Shown piece after piece: positions 63,275 through 64,000 of a stretch of DNA of 64,000 nt. The first letter of the stretch is position 1; each line of letters starts with the position of its first letter. A program made the translations under genes and the position numbers. The notes under the pieces were generated by a model. It made no database searches. It was not told where the DNA came from and saw only the letters and a list, made by a program, of their open reading frames with translations. The DNA is from Labia minor (Eukaryota > Arthropoda > Insecta > Dermaptera > Spongiphoridae): positions 22,376,720-22,440,719 of the forward strand of contig OY720346.1 of NCBI GenBank assembly GCA_963082975.1, written 5' to 3'.

Positions 63275-64000
63275 TTATAAATCATCAATATCTTTATTTA
63301 TATAAATTTTGAATTATTTGTTTTCTTAGTTGAGCAAATAATTATTTAATTTTGTGCTTAATTATACGTTTAATGTCATATTAAATGACGTTGTTAATGA
63401 AATCAATTATACTTCCATCTTACACCAACGAACTTGCTTTATTCTTTATACGCCTATATTTTATTCATTTTTCTCGACCTTGGTATTTCTATTCAACACC
63501 TAGACAAGATCATTTTAACTTAGAATTATTTATTTCAAGAATAAGTAGAAATCATAAACTTATTTAAGTCCAAAATCGTAATTGTTTATTTATATTTTTG
63601 GGATTCTTAAATATTTTTAATATTGCTGTTGTCTTACTTCAATTAATCATTATCTATCTTCTTTAATATAATACTAATTAATTATCAAGAGGCATATAAA
63701 TATCAATTCATTTATAATTTATAATTAGACTTCAAAGTAACTAAAATTTAAAGTAGAATATAGTCCACCTGATGGTTGTAATTATTTAATGATATAATTT
63801 AAATTATTCATTGGAATAGAACCTATTTTATAAGTAGGTGTAATATTATTTATTAAATATCTGTGCCCCCATTGACAAGAATATTCTAGCATGATTCATT
63901 TGGGTCATTCATCTCAAACTAAAACTTATTGTTAATTGAAAGAAAAATTATACTATACATTTTTAATCTCCTTCTATATTTAGTAATTTATTTATTTCTA
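63275..64000. other. AT-rich stretch, nothing recognised
   Basis: Short open frames here look random. Probably intron of the adenylate-kinase-like gene. Confidence 0.45.

Overview
The window looks like nuclear DNA of an arthropod, probably an insect. It is very AT-rich, with spliced metazoan genes whose introns range from about 50 bp to 16 kb. It holds a dense mix of mariner/Tc1, hAT, Helitron, LINE and Ty3-type elements. The order cannot be fixed from sequence alone. GC-rich islands in this AT-rich background coincide with gene starts.

Layout. 0-1.6 kb: a cluster of short hairpin repeats and a LINE tail. 4.57-4.71 kb (minus): the first coding exon of an unidentified gene that runs off the left edge, with a GC-rich island at its start. 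6.67-7.53 kb: a hAT element ending 142 bp before the PCID2 start codon. 7.68-9.53 kb (plus): PCID2 in eight coding exons. 9.61-10.49 kb (minus): MED11 in three exons, tail to tail with PCID2. 12.76-17.76 kb (plus): POLR1A, the largest RNA polymerase I subunit, with its whole coding sequence in one exon. 21.63-61.15 kb (plus): an adenylate-kinase-like gene resembling Drosophila CG9541 and the AK1/AK5 fold, with five exons visible. It fills most of the rest of the window because its introns are packed with transposons. No host coding exon was recognised after 61.15 kb, but the gene should continue to the right.

The introns hold a young Ty3-type LTR element (37.8-42.6 kb, minus), several hAT elements with intact 8-bp target duplications, mariner pieces, a rosa-like DD41D element, LINE tails, a SINE and a canonical Helitron carrying a LINE fragment.

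The most interesting structure is a set of three unrelated-looking repeat families, here called A, B and C. They share one architecture. A 10-12 bp motif at the 5' end, after a T run, has its inverse complement 25-35 bp inside the 3' end. A terminal hairpin follows, and insertion is into T runs. This is the layout described for non-autonomous Helentrons (DINE-1/HINE elements of Drosophila). They nest in each other and in other elements: B in A in a Tc1-like element, and C in B.

PCID2 (mRNA export), MED11 (Mediator) and POLR1A (rRNA synthesis) are housekeeping genes of the gene-expression machinery. The adenylate-kinase-like gene starts with a myristoylation-type N-terminus and seems to lack the arginine-rich LID, so it may be a membrane-tethered non-catalytic relative.
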